DNA of 64,000 nucleotides. Origin: Streptomyces sp. NBC_01476. GTDB lineage: Bacteria > Actinomycetota > Actinomycetes > Streptomycetales > Streptomycetaceae. This document shows positions 43,000 to 52,419 of the stretch, piece after piece. Both the position numbers and the translations under genes were made by a program. The number at the start of each line of letters is the position of its first letter. Position 1 is the first letter of the stretch. The stretch covers positions 6,217,001-6,281,000 of the forward strand of contig NZ_CP109446.1 of NCBI RefSeq assembly GCF_036227265.1, written 5' to 3'. Under the pieces are notes generated by a model. That model was not told the DNA's origin and did no database searches. It saw nothing but the letters and a program-made list of their open reading frames with translations.

Positions 43000-44150
43000 A
43001 CAGCTGGACGGCCTGGCCGCTGCAGGAGGCGCTCTCCCGGGAGGGCCGGCCCGCCGCCCGGCGCTCGCTCGGCCGCGGGGTACGGCTCGTGCTGTTCGGC
43101 GGCGCGACATGGTGGATCGTCGCCAAGGGCGGGCTCAACTCCTGGCAGACCGCCCTCGCGGTGCTGGGGCTGGCGGTCGGGTACGCCATGCTCCGGGCCT
43201 ACTTCCGGGTCACCCTGCACCACCGGCTGTGGCCCGCGGTCGGGCTGATCGCGCTGCTGATCGCCGGGGGTGGCCTCGCCCACCTGCTGGACACCCCGGT
43301 CGGCGGGGTCGTGGTGTGGTGCGGCTGCGCGGTGGTGTCCGTCGAACGGCTGCCGCTGGCCGCAGGGGCGCCGCTGGCCGCGGTGTCGCTGACCGCCTTC
43401 GTGGCGCTGGACGGTGGGGACAAGCCGCTGAGCGCCATCCTGACGTCGCTGGGGCTGTTGCTGGCCGGGTATGTCGTGCGGCTCGACGCCGACGCGCGGG
43501 GGCAGACCCAGCGTCTGCTGGCGCAGGAGCGGGCGGCGCGGTTGGCCGAGGCGGAGTCGGCCGCGCTGGGCGAGCGCGCGCGGATCGCCCGGGAGATCCA
43601 TGACGTGCTGGCGCACAGCCTGTCCGCGCAGACGGTGCACCTGGAGGCGACGAGGCTGCTGATCGAGCGGGGTGCGGACCGGGAGCTGGTGCTGGAGCGG
43701 GTTGTCGCGGCCCGGCGGATGGCCCGTGAGGGGCTCGCCGAGACACGGCAGGCGCTCTCCGCGCTGCGGGGCGAGATGGCGCCGGTGGAGGAGTTCCTCC
43801 GGGAACTGGTGGCTTCGGAGGGGGCGCGGTTGGAGGTGACGGGGGAGTCGCGCAGGCTGCCGGCCGAGGCCGGGCTCGCGGTGCGGCGGGTGGCGCAGGA
43901 GGCGATGACGAATGTGCGTAAGCACGCGCCGGGGGCGAAGGTCGCGCTGCGGCTGGAGTACCGGCCGCGGGAGGTCGAGCTGGAGTTCAGGGACTACGGG
44001 GGAAGAACGCCTGTGGACAACTCTCTGGGGGCATCCGGATCGGGCTACGGTCTTCGGGGGATGCGGGAGCGCGCCGAGCTGCTGGGCGGCGCGCTGGACG
44101 CCGGACCGGCCGAGGAGGGCTTCGTGGTGCGCTTGCGGGTTCCCGCGTGA
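42996..44150 (+). CDS. NarL-type sensor histidine kinase
   Basis: 384 aa. Residues ~30-165 contain four to five membrane segments (LVLFGGATWWIVAKGG, LWPAVGLIALLIAGGGLAHL). The HisKA_3 dimerisation helix with the phosphorylated His is ARIAREIHDVLAHSLSAQTV. The ATPase domain has VRRVAQEAMTNVRKHAPGAK (N-box) and SGYGLRGMRERAELLGG (G-box). It transfers phosphate to the next gene's product. The signal is unknown. The start is coupled to the upstream membrane protein gene. Confidence 0.93.
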   Translation: MNSWTAWPLQEALSREGRPAARRSLGRGVRLVLFGGATWWIVAKGGLNSWQTALAVLGLAVGYAMLRAYFRVTLHHRLWPAVGLIALLIAGGGLAHLLDTPVGGVVVWCGCAVVSVERLPLAAGAPLAAVSLTAFVALDGGDKPLSAILTSLGLLLAGYVVRLDADARGQTQRLLAQERAARLAEAESAALGERARIAREIHDVLAHSLSAQTVHLEATRLLIERGADRELVLERVVAARRMAREGLAETRQALSALRGEMAPVEEFLRELVASEGARLEVTGESRRLPAEAGLAVRRVAQEAMTNVRKHAPGAKVALRLEYRPREVELEFRDYGGRTPVDNSLGASGSGYGLRGMRERAELLGGALDAGPAEEGFVVRLRVPA

Positions 44151-44830
44151 CGCGGGTGGTGGTCGCGGACGACCAGACGGTGGTGCGCGAAGGGATCGTG
44201 ATGTTGCTGGGGCTGCTGCCCGGCATCGAGGTGGTCGGGGCGGCGGCGGACGGGGAGGAGGCGGTGCGGCTGGTGGCGGAACAGCGGCCGGAGGTGGTGC
44301 TGATGGACCTGCGGATGCCGCGCTGCGACGGGGTGGAGGCCACCCGTCGGATCCGTTCGGAGTTCCCGGGCACGCAGGTGGTGGTGCTGACCACCTTCGA
44401 GGACGACGATTCGCTCTTCCCGGCGCTGCGGGCCGGGGCGCGGGGATATCTGACGAAAGACGCGGGAGGGGAGGAGATCGCCCGGGCGATCGCCGAAGTG
44501 ACGGCCGGGCGGGCGGGGTTGTCGCCCGCGGTGCAGAGCAGGGTGCTGGACGCGTGGGCGGCGGCGGGGCCGGGGGGCCCGACCGGTCGGGAGGGCGCCG
44601 GAGGAGACGGCGGCCGGCGGGCGCGGGGCGAACTGCCGGACGGGCTGACCGCGCGGGAGGCGGAGGTGCTGGCGCTGGTGGCGGAGGGCTTGTCCAACAC
44701 GGAGATCGCCGCCCGCCTGCACGTGAGCATGGCGACCGTGAAGACCCACATCAACAATCTGTTCGCCAAGACCGGAGTACGGGATCGCGCTCAGGCTGTC
44801 GGATATGCATACCGGCACGGCATCACCTGA
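44147..44830 (+). CDS. NarL/LuxR-type response regulator
   Basis: The 227-aa regulator has a receiver domain (VVVADDQTVVREGIVMLLGL, phospho-acceptor Asp in VVLMDLRMPRCDG, VVVLTTFEDDDSLFPALRAG). A glycine-rich linker follows, then a LuxR helix-turn-helix (LTAREAEVLALVAEGLSNTE, ARLHVSMATVKTHINNLFAK). The GTG overlaps the kinase stop by four bases. It may control its own operon through the inverted repeat at 42405 and the downstream symporter. Confidence 0.94.
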   Translation: MTRVVVADDQTVVREGIVMLLGLLPGIEVVGAAADGEEAVRLVAEQRPEVVLMDLRMPRCDGVEATRRIRSEFPGTQVVVLTTFEDDDSLFPALRAGARGYLTKDAGGEEIARAIAEVTAGRAGLSPAVQSRVLDAWAAAGPGGPTGREGAGGDGGRRARGELPDGLTAREAEVLALVAEGLSNTEIAARLHVSMATVKTHINNLFAKTGVRDRAQAVGYAYRHGIT

Positions 44831-44924
44831 TGAGGTGAAGGTTTCTCCTTGTTGCTGCTGGATCTTCCCGCTCTGTCCATGATTGGGCGCACGGCCGATC
44901 GGCCGGTGGAACGAGGAGAGTTCG

Positions 44925-45455
44925 GTGGACAAGCACGACGGGGGTGACCCGACGGTGCTGCGGGTGGACGATCCCTGGCAGAACGCCGGAGCGGCCGGCC
45001 TGTGGGTGCCGGACCAGCAGGCCCCCGAGACGCCCGGGTGGACCGAACAGGTCGAGCCGGGCGGGGGAGAGGGTCCGCAGACCGACGGTGCCGGGACGGA
45101 GTACGCGGAGCCCGTGGTGGGCGCCGACCGGGCGGCGGTCTATCTGGAAGTGCAGGGCAGCGCGGAGTTCCGGGCAGTACGGGACCGGTACCGGAAGTTC
45201 GTCTTTCCGGCGGTGGTCGGCTTTGTGGCCTGGTACCTGCTGTATGTCGTGCTGGCGACCACCGCGCCCGGGCTGATGGCGCACCCGGTGGCCGGTGAGC
45301 TGAATGTGGCGCTGGTCGCGGGGCTGGCGCAGTTCGCCAGCACCTTCGCCCTCACGTGGGCCTATGCGCGGCACGCGCGGCTGCGCAGGGACCGGGCGGC
45401 GCTCGATCTGCGGTGGACGCTGGCCACCAGGACCGGACAGGAGCGGGTGCGGTGA
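44925..45455 (+). CDS. DUF485 membrane protein (YjcH-like)
   Basis: 176 aa. A hydrophilic N-terminal ~80 residues is followed by the DUF485 pattern (SAEFRAVRDRYRKFVFPAVV) and two membrane helices (GFVAWYLLYVVLATTAPGLM and LNVALVAGLAQFASTFALTW). Such proteins accompany ActP-type symporters. GAGGAGA precedes the GTG, and its stop overlaps the symporter start by four bases. Confidence 0.88.
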   Translation: MDKHDGGDPTVLRVDDPWQNAGAAGLWVPDQQAPETPGWTEQVEPGGGEGPQTDGAGTEYAEPVVGADRAAVYLEVQGSAEFRAVRDRYRKFVFPAVVGFVAWYLLYVVLATTAPGLMAHPVAGELNVALVAGLAQFASTFALTWAYARHARLRRDRAALDLRWTLATRTGQERVR

Positions 45456-47185
45456 CCGGGACGGCACATCTGGCGGACGTGGCCGGGGAACACCAGGGCC
45501 TGGCGATTGTGCTGTTCACGCTCTTCGTGTCGGTGACGCTGGCGATCACCGCGTGGGCGGGGCGGCGGCGGAGCTCTTCGGTGGAGTTCTTCGCCGGCGG
45601 GCGGCTCTTCTCACCGATGGAGAACGGGCTGGCGATCGCCGGGGACTACATGTCGGCGGCGTCGTTCCTCGGTATCTCCGGGCTGATCGCGCTCTTCGGC
45701 TACGACGGCTTGCTCTACTCGGTGGGCTTCTTCGTGGCCTGGCTGGTCGTGTTGATGCTGGTCGCGGAGCTGGTGCGCAACTGCGGGCGGTACACCATGG
45801 CCGACGTGCTCTCCGCGCGGATGCGGCAGCGGCCGGTCCGGATCGCGGCCGGCACCGCATCGGTGACCGTCTCGATCCTCTATCTGGTGGCCCAGATGGT
45901 GGGCGCCGGCAGCCTGGTGGGGCTGCTGCTCGGCGGCGGCCAGGGGACCGCGGTACGCACCTGGACGGTGATCGGGGTCGGCGCGCTGATGGTGTTCTAC
46001 GTGTCCTTCGGCGGGATGCGGGCCACCACCTGGATCCAGATCGTCAAGACGGTGCTGCTGATGGGCGGCACGATCGCGCTGACCGTGATGGTGCTGGTGC
46101 GTTTCCACGGCGACTTCGGGGACCTGCTGCGGTCGGCGGCGAACGGCAGTGGGCAGGGGAACGCGTTTCTGGCGCCCGGGCTGAAGTACGGGGCGAACGC
46201 GACCTCGCGGCTGGACTTCATCAGCCTCGGCGTCGCGCTGGTGCTCGGGACGGCCGGCCTGCCGCACATCCTGTCGCGCTTCTACACGGTGCCGACCGCC
46301 CGTTCGGCGCGGCGGTCGGTGGTCTGGGCGATCGGGCTGATCGGCGTCTTCTACCTGATGACGATCGTGCTGGGCTTCGGCGCCGCGGCAGTGGTCGGCT
46401 CGGACACGGTCCGGGACTCCAACGCGGCCGGGAACACCGCGGTCCCGCTGCTCGCCGAGATCCTCGGCGGCGGCAGCGGCACCACCGGGGGCACGGTGCT
46501 CTTCGCGGTGGTGGGCGCGGTGGCCTTCGCGACAATCCTCGCCGTGGTGGCCGGCATCACCTTGTCCTCCTCGGCCTCGGTCGCGCACGACCTCTACGCC
46601 TCCTGGCGGCGACCGCCCACCCAGGGCAGGCACGGCCGGCGGCGGACCGCGAAGACCGCACCGGCAGCCCCGGCCGACCCCGCCAACCCCGCCAACCCGT
46701 CCGTCCCGGTTCAACAGGCCGGGACCGACGGGGAGATGGAGCAGCAGGAGGTGCGGGTGGCCCGGTTCGCCGCCGTCGGCATCGGCACGGTGGCGATCGG
46801 GCTCAGCCTCTTCGCACAGGACCAGAACATCGCGTTCCTGGTCGGCCTGGCCTTCGCGGTGGCGGCGTCGGCGAATCTGCCCGCGCTGCTGTACTCGCTG
46901 TTCTGGCACCGTTTCACCACCCGGGGCGCGGTCTGGTCGATCTACGGCGGCCTCGTACCGGCGCTGGTGCTGGTGGTGCTGTCGCCGGTGATGTCCGGGC
47001 GGCCCGACGCCCTCTTCCCCGGGGTGGACTTCCACCTCTTCCCGCTGGAGAACCCCGGCCTGGTCTCCATCCCGCTGGGCTTCCTGGCCGGCTGGCTCGG
47101 CACCGTGCTGTCGCCGGAGCCGGCCGATGAGGGCAAATTCGCCGAGACGGAGGTGCGTTCGCTCACCGGAGCCGGCGCCGCCTGA
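45452..47185 (+). CDS. Cation/acetate-type symporter (SSS family, ActP/MctC-like)
   Basis: The 577-aa protein has about 13 membrane helices and the SSS features FFAGGRLFSPMENGLAIAGD, GDYMSAASFLGISGLIALFG and GTAGLPHILSRFYTVPTARS. It probably imports acetate or similar monocarboxylates with sodium or protons. An Ala/Pro-rich loop lies near residues 385-425. It is coupled to DUF485, the usual arrangement, and follows a two-component system that may sense the same substrate. Confidence 0.92.
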   Translation: MTGTAHLADVAGEHQGLAIVLFTLFVSVTLAITAWAGRRRSSSVEFFAGGRLFSPMENGLAIAGDYMSAASFLGISGLIALFGYDGLLYSVGFFVAWLVVLMLVAELVRNCGRYTMADVLSARMRQRPVRIAAGTASVTVSILYLVAQMVGAGSLVGLLLGGGQGTAVRTWTVIGVGALMVFYVSFGGMRATTWIQIVKTVLLMGGTIALTVMVLVRFHGDFGDLLRSAANGSGQGNAFLAPGLKYGANATSRLDFISLGVALVLGTAGLPHILSRFYTVPTARSARRSVVWAIGLIGVFYLMTIVLGFGAAAVVGSDTVRDSNAAGNTAVPLLAEILGGGSGTTGGTVLFAVVGAVAFATILAVVAGITLSSSASVAHDLYASWRRPPTQGRHGRRRTAKTAPAAPADPANPANPSVPVQQAGTDGEMEQQEVRVARFAAVGIGTVAIGLSLFAQDQNIAFLVGLAFAVAASANLPALLYSLFWHRFTTRGAVWSIYGGLVPALVLVVLSPVMSGRPDALFPGVDFHLFPLENPGLVSIPLGFLAGWLGTVLSPEPADEGKFAETEVRSLTGAGAA

Positions 47186-47341
47186 GCCAGGCGGACCCAT
47201 CTGACCCGCCCGGCGGACCTGCCGGGCACCCGGCCGGAGGCTCCAGGTGCTTGAGGTAGCGCTCGCGGTGGAGCGGCTCAACCCGGCCCGCTCGGTCACC
47301 TCCGGGGCGCTGAGCGTTCACCACCGAGTCCGTGCAGAACC

Positions 47342-48274
47342 TCAAACCGTGGGTGCCACCGGCCCCGCCCCGGTGACCGCCGTCACGGCGGTGACGGTGG
47401 TGACCGCGAGGCGGTCCGGGGTGACCGGGTCCGCGCCGCAGCTCACCGGGCGCGGCGGCAGGGCGGGCCGCCGGGCCACCGTGACCTGCCAGCCGCGCCC
47501 GTCGGTGTGGGCGACGCGCACGGTCCAGCCGTCGGGGCCGGTCTCGGTGCCGGTCACGGTGAGGGCGTCCGCCCGCTCCTCACCGGTCAGCGCGCGGACC
47601 GCCAGCTCGGCGGCCTGCCCCGGAGCCTCCCAGGCCGAGCGGCCTCGGCAGCCGTCGAGGACGACCTGCCCCGAGTGCGCCGCCTCCAGGATCGCCTTGG
47701 CGTGGTGGCCGTCCACCCGGCCGTAGCTGTAGCCGTACGGCAGGACCAGCATGGTGGGCGCGAAGCGGTGCCCACCGAGATGGGTGGTCTCCCAGATGTC
47801 GTAGCCGCCGGAGGCCGCCAGCTCGGCGGCGAGCGGGCGGCCGTACACCGCGCAGCAGCGGTCGCGCTTGCCGTTGGTGCACACCAGGGCGATCGGCGGC
47901 CCCTGGTACGGAGCCCCGAAACCGCCGTGCGCGCCCGCGCCCAGGGCCCGGAAGTCCAGCGCGGTGAGCTCCGCCGGGTCGGCGACATCGGCGGTCCGCA
48001 CCCACGGGTCGTGCGGCGCGGTGTGGGCGAGCAGCACCCGGCGCGGGCCAGGACCGGCCGGGCGGTCCGGACGCCGGATCAGCCCGATCCGCACCCCCGT
48101 GCCGTCGGCCCGTTCCTCCAGCACGCGCCCCACCGCGGGGTCGAGGCCGCTGCTCCGCAGCGCCTTCGCGCCCCAGCTGCCCGGCTGCTCGACGAGCAGC
48201 CAGGTGCGGGCGACCGCACCGGTTCCTGCCACGTCCTCGGCCAGTTCGAGGGACGCCTTCGTACACGTGATCAC
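47342..48274 (-). CDS. Sucrase/ferredoxin-like protein (Apd1 family)
   Basis: The 310-aa protein has the family motifs ARTWLLVEQPGSWGAKAL, VCTNGKRDRCCAVYGRPLAA and ETTHLGGHRFAPTMLVLPYG, where Cys and His residues are expected to bind an iron-sulfur cluster in a thioredoxin-like fold. The role is probably redox; the name sucrase is historical. A leaderless start is supported by TAGGCT (48287-48282 on the minus strand) seven bases before the GTG. The last ~25 residues are low-complexity. Confidence 0.9.
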   Translation of the reverse strand: MITCTKASLELAEDVAGTGAVARTWLLVEQPGSWGAKALRSSGLDPAVGRVLEERADGTGVRIGLIRRPDRPAGPGPRRVLLAHTAPHDPWVRTADVADPAELTALDFRALGAGAHGGFGAPYQGPPIALVCTNGKRDRCCAVYGRPLAAELAASGGYDIWETTHLGGHRFAPTMLVLPYGYSYGRVDGHHAKAILEAAHSGQVVLDGCRGRSAWEAPGQAAELAVRALTGEERADALTVTGTETGPDGWTVRVAHTDGRGWQVTVARRPALPPRPVSCGADPVTPDRLAVTTVTAVTAVTGAGPVAPTV

Positions 48275-48338
48275 GCCGCCGAGCCTAGTCGGCCCGGCGG
48301 CGTGAATCCGTTCGGGCGCCCTGCGGGCCGTGGCGGCC

Positions 48339-50789
48339 TCACGCCGGGCCGGCCACCACCGCCACCGGCTTGAGCAGCGGGACGCCGGAGCCGTCGCGGC
48401 GCGGGTCCTTCGGCGGCAGTTCGGCGGCGGCGCCGGTGGCGGTCGCCGCGCGGGCCGGGGCGGGACCGGCCCAGGCCAGCGCGAGCCCCGTCTCACCGCG
48501 CAGGAATCGCTGGCAGCGCACACCGCCGGTCGCCCGGCCCTTGCGCGGGTACTGGTCGAACGGGGTGAGCTTCGCGGTGGCCTGCTCGGCGTCCTCCAGC
48601 GTGCCCTCGGCCCGCGCCACGGTGAAGACCACCGCGTCCACCGCCGGGTCGACCGCGGTGAAGGAGATCACCTTCGCGCCGTCGGTCAGCTTGATGCCCG
48701 CCATGCCGCCGGCCGCGCGGCCCTGCGGGCGCACCTGGGAGGCGGGGTAGCGCAGCAGCTGGGCGTCGTCGGTGATGAAGACCAGGTCCTCCTCGCCGGT
48801 CCGCAGCTCGACCGCGCCCACCACCTGGTCGCCGTCCCGGAGGGAGATGACCTCCAGGTCGTCCTTGTTCGACGGGTAGTCCGGCACCACCCGCTTGACG
48901 ACGCCCTGTTCGGTGCCGAGCGCGAGGCCGGGCGAGGACTCGTCCAGCGTGGTCAGGCAGAGCACGCGCTCGCCGTCCTCCAGCGACAGGAACTCGGCGA
49001 TCGGCGCGCCCCCGGCCAGCGACGGCGGGCCGGCGGTGGGCGGCAGCATCGGCAGGTCGATGACGGTCAGCCGCAGCAGCCGCCCGGTGGAGGTGACCGC
49101 GCCGACATCGGCCCGGGCGGTGGTGGGCACCGCCGAGACGATCACGTCGTGCTTGGCGCGCCGCCCGGCGCTCTCGCCGAGGTCACCGCCGATCTCGGTA
49201 CGGGCCAGCAGGCCGGTCGAGGAGAGCAGTACCCGGCACGGGTCGTCGGCGACCTCAAGCGGCACCGCCGAGACCGGCGAGTCCGCCGACTCCAGCAGTA
49301 CCGTGCGGCGCTCGGTGCCGTACTGCTTGGCGACCGCGGCCAGTTCGGCCGAGACCATCTTGCGCAGCTCGGTGTCGGACTCCAGGATCCGGGTCAGCTC
49401 GGCGATCTCCGCGTTCAGCCGGTCCCGCTCGGACTCCAGCTCGATCCGGTCGAAGCGGGTCAGCCGGCGCAGCGGGGTGTCGAGGATGTACTGGGTCTGG
49501 ATCTCCGACAGCCCGAACCGCTCGATCAGGCCCTGCTTGGCCGCCGCGGCGTTCTCACTGGCCCGGATGATCGCGATGACCTCGTCGATGTCGACCAGGG
49601 CCACCAGCAGGCCGTCTACCAGGTGCAGGCGGTCGCGGCGCTTGGTGCGGCGGAACTCGCTGCGGCGGCGGACCACCTCGAAGCGGTGGTCGACATAGAC
49701 CTGGAGCAGTTCGCGCAGGCCCAGGGTGAGCGGCTGGCCGTCCACCAGGGCGACGTTGTTGATGCCGAAGGAGTCCTCCATCGGCGTCAGCTTGTAGAGC
49801 TGCTCCAGCACGGCCTCGGGGTTGAAGCCGTTCTTGATCTCGATGACCAGCCGCAGGCCGTGCTCGCGGTCGGTGAGGTCCTTGACGTCGGCGATGCCCT
49901 GCAGCCGCTTGGCGCCGACCATGTCCTTGATCTTGGCGATGACCTTCTCGGGCCCGACATTGAAGGGCAGTTCGGTCACCACCAGGCCCTTGCGGCGGGC
50001 CGTGACGTCCTCCACCGTGACGGTGGCGCGGATCTTGAAGGTGCCGCGGCCCGACTCGTACGCGTCCCGGATGCCGGACAGGCCGATGATCCGGCCGCCG
50101 GTGGGCAGGTCCGGCCCGGGGACGTGCCGCATCAGGGCGTCGAGGTCGGCGTTCGGGTAGCGGATCAGGTGGCGGGCGGCGGCGATGACCTCGCCGAGGT
50201 TGTGCGGCGGCATGTTGGTGGCCATGCCGACCGCGATGCCCGACGAGCCGTTCACCAGCAGGTTGGGGTAGGCCGACGGCAGGACGGCCGGCTCCTGCTC
50301 CTGGCCGTCGTAGTTGGGCGCGAAGTCGACGGTGTCCTCGTCGATCGACTCGACCATCAGCTGCGCCGGACCGGACATCCGGGCCTCGGTGTACCGCATC
50401 GCGGCCGGCAGGTCGTCCAGCGAGCCGAAGTTGCCGTGGCCGTCGACCAGCGGCAGCCGCTGGGAGAAGGGCTGCGCCATCCGCACCATGGCGTCGTAGA
50501 TGGACGAGTCGCCGTGCGGGTGGAGCTTGCCCATCACCTCGCCGACGACCCGGGCGCACTTGACGTAGCCCCGCTCCGGACGCAGGCCCATCTCGTTCAT
50601 CTGGTAGACGATGCGGCGGTGCACCGGCTTCATGCCGTCGCGGGCGTCGGGCAGCGCGCGCGAGTAGATCACCGAGTAGGCGTACTCAAGGAAGGAGCCC
50701 TGCATCTCGTCCACGACGTCGATGTCGAGGATGCGCTCCTCGAAACCGTCGTCGGGAGGCGGCGGGGTCTTCGTCGTGCGGCGGGCCAT
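48339..50789 (-). CDS. parC: Topoisomerase IV / second gyrase, subunit A
   Basis: ParC (GyrA2) is the DNA-cutting partner of ParE. The 816-aa protein has SRALPDARDGMKPVHRRIVY, VVGEVMGKLHPHGDSSIYDA and the catalytic tyrosine in AAMRYTEARMSGPA. A coiled-coil gate (DRLNAEIAELTRILESDTEL) and beta-pinwheel repeats with GRAAGGMAGIKL and RKGRATGGVRCQ follow. AAGGAG precedes the ATG. In this genome parE and parC are about 23 kb apart, partly because of the element at 25.4-39.8 kb. Confidence 0.94.
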   Translation of the reverse strand: MARRTTKTPPPPDDGFEERILDIDVVDEMQGSFLEYAYSVIYSRALPDARDGMKPVHRRIVYQMNEMGLRPERGYVKCARVVGEVMGKLHPHGDSSIYDAMVRMAQPFSQRLPLVDGHGNFGSLDDLPAAMRYTEARMSGPAQLMVESIDEDTVDFAPNYDGQEQEPAVLPSAYPNLLVNGSSGIAVGMATNMPPHNLGEVIAAARHLIRYPNADLDALMRHVPGPDLPTGGRIIGLSGIRDAYESGRGTFKIRATVTVEDVTARRKGLVVTELPFNVGPEKVIAKIKDMVGAKRLQGIADVKDLTDREHGLRLVIEIKNGFNPEAVLEQLYKLTPMEDSFGINNVALVDGQPLTLGLRELLQVYVDHRFEVVRRRSEFRRTKRRDRLHLVDGLLVALVDIDEVIAIIRASENAAAAKQGLIERFGLSEIQTQYILDTPLRRLTRFDRIELESERDRLNAEIAELTRILESDTELRKMVSAELAAVAKQYGTERRTVLLESADSPVSAVPLEVADDPCRVLLSSTGLLARTEIGGDLGESAGRRAKHDVIVSAVPTTARADVGAVTSTGRLLRLTVIDLPMLPPTAGPPSLAGGAPIAEFLSLEDGERVLCLTTLDESSPGLALGTEQGVVKRVVPDYPSNKDDLEVISLRDGDQVVGAVELRTGEEDLVFITDDAQLLRYPASQVRPQGRAAGGMAGIKLTDGAKVISFTAVDPAVDAVVFTVARAEGTLEDAEQATAKLTPFDQYPRKGRATGGVRCQRFLRGETGLALAWAGPAPARAATATGAAAELPPKDPRRDGSGVPLLKPVAVVAGPA

Positions 50790-50968
50790 CTCGGCGGCGC
50801 TCCTTCTTCTGGACCTGGGGACTGCTGCCGGACCGGCGGGACTTGACGCCCCGCGGCCCGGTCGGGACTGCTGCGGACCATTGTGGACCGCGCCACCGAC
50901 AGCGCGGACCACCGCCCGCCGCGAGCGCGCCGTGGGCGGGAACTTCGCGCGGCACCGGCTCGCTTCCC

Positions 50969-50986
50969 TAGAGTGGCAGCACTCTA
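50969..50986. promoter_or_regulatory. Inverted repeat upstream of the M16 peptidase operon
   Basis: TAGAGTG-gcag-CACTCTA is a perfect 7-bp inverted repeat 38 bp before the first M16 start. The left arm also reads as a -10 hexamer (TAGAGT), so a repressor bound here would block a promoter. Confidence 0.45.
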
Positions 50987-51024
50987 CGCAGTCACGCAGC
51001 AGCGACCGGAAGGACAGCTTGCCC

Positions 51025-52419
51025 ATGGGTCACACGGCCACCCCGGAGGCACACTCCAGCGGCCTGACAGCCACCGAACACCGCCTGTCGAACGGCCTGC
51101 GGGTGGTGCTCTCCGAGGACCACCTCACCCCGGTCGCGGCCGTCTGCCTCTGGTACGACGTCGGTTCGCGGCACGAGGTGAAGGGCCGTACCGGCCTGGC
51201 TCACCTCTTCGAGCACCTGATGTTCCAGGGCTCGGCCAGCGTGAAGGGCAACGGCCACTTCGAGTTGGTACAGGGCGCGGGCGGTTCGCTCAACGGCACC
51301 ACCAGCTTCGAGCGCACCAACTACTTCGAGACCATGCCCGCCCACCAGCTCGAACTGGCCCTGTGGCTGGAAGCGGACCGGATGGGCAGCCTGCTCACCG
51401 CGCTGGACCAGGAGAGCCTGGACAACCAGCGGGACGTGGTGAAGAACGAGCGCCGCCAGCGGTACGACAACGTGCCGTACGGCACCGCCTTCGAACGCCT
51501 CACCGCGCTCGCCTACCCCGACGGGCACCCCTACCACCACACCCCGATCGGCTCGATGGAGGACCTGGACGCGGCTTCCCTGGAGGACGCCCGGGCCTTC
51601 TTCCGCACCTACTACGCGCCTGGCAACGCGGTCCTGTCGGTGGTCGGGGACATCGACCCGGGGCAGACGCTTGCCTGGATCGAGAAGTACTTCGGCACCA
51701 TCCCCGCGCACGACGGCAAGCCGGCGCCGCGCGACGGCTCGCTGCCCGACGTCATGGGCGGCCAGCTGCGCGAGGTCGTCGAGGAGGACGTGCCCTCCCG
51801 CGCCCTGATGGCCGCCTACCGGCTGCCGGAGGACGGCACCCGGGCGGGCGACGCGGCCGACCTGGCGCTGACCGTGCTCGGCGGCGGCGAGTCCTCCCGG
51901 CTGCACAACCGGCTGGTGCGGCGCGACCGCACCGCGGTGACGGCCGGCTTCGGGCTGCTGCGGCTGGCGGGGGCGCCCTCCCTCGGCTGGCTGGACGTCA
52001 AGGCGTCCTCCGGGGTCGAACTGACCGCCATCGAGAGCGCGGTGGACGAGGAGCTGGCCCGCTTCGCCGAGGAGGGCCCGACGCCCGAGGAGATGGAGCG
52101 GGCCCAGGCGCAGCTGGAGCGGGAGTGGCTGGACCGGCTGGCGACCGTGGCCGGACGGGCCGACGAACTCTGCCGGTTCGCGGTGCTCTTCGGCGACCCG
52201 CAGCTCGCGCTGACCGCGGTGCAGCGGGTGCTGTCCGTCACCGCCGAGGAGGTCAAGGCGGTGGCCGCGGGGCGGCTGCGGCCCGACAACCGGGCGGTCC
52301 TCGTCTACGAACCCACCGGGGGCGACCAGGCCGAAGGCGCCGAAAGCGCCGAAAACGCCAAGGGTGCCGAGGGCGCCGAAGCCACCGAGGCGACCGAGCA
52401 GGAAGAGAGCGAAGCGTGA
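51025..52419 (+). CDS. M16 family zinc metallopeptidase, catalytic member
   Basis: The 464-aa protein has the inverted zinc motif HLFEHLMFQGSASVKGNGHF (HxxEH) near residue 60 and the distal Glu region ESLDNQRDVVKNERRQRYDN. No signal peptide is seen. It probably pairs with the next gene's product as an active/inactive heterodimer, as in mitochondrial processing peptidase. The last ~30 residues are Ala/Glu repeats. AAGGA precedes the ATG. It is divergent from parC. Confidence 0.93.
   Translation: MGHTATPEAHSSGLTATEHRLSNGLRVVLSEDHLTPVAAVCLWYDVGSRHEVKGRTGLAHLFEHLMFQGSASVKGNGHFELVQGAGGSLNGTTSFERTNYFETMPAHQLELALWLEADRMGSLLTALDQESLDNQRDVVKNERRQRYDNVPYGTAFERLTALAYPDGHPYHHTPIGSMEDLDAASLEDARAFFRTYYAPGNAVLSVVGDIDPGQTLAWIEKYFGTIPAHDGKPAPRDGSLPDVMGGQLREVVEEDVPSRALMAAYRLPEDGTRAGDAADLALTVLGGGESSRLHNRLVRRDRTAVTAGFGLLRLAGAPSLGWLDVKASSGVELTAIESAVDEELARFAEEGPTPEEMERAQAQLEREWLDRLATVAGRADELCRFAVLFGDPQLALTAVQRVLSVTAEEVKAVAAGRLRPDNRAVLVYEPTGGDQAEGAESAENAKGAEGAEATEATEQEESEA

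Noticed and set aside
47357..47405. Repeated gtgaccgccgtcacggcggtgac text as a regulatory repeat
   Set aside because: It is the coding sequence of the low-complexity Val-Thr-Ala tail of the sucrase/ferredoxin-like protein.
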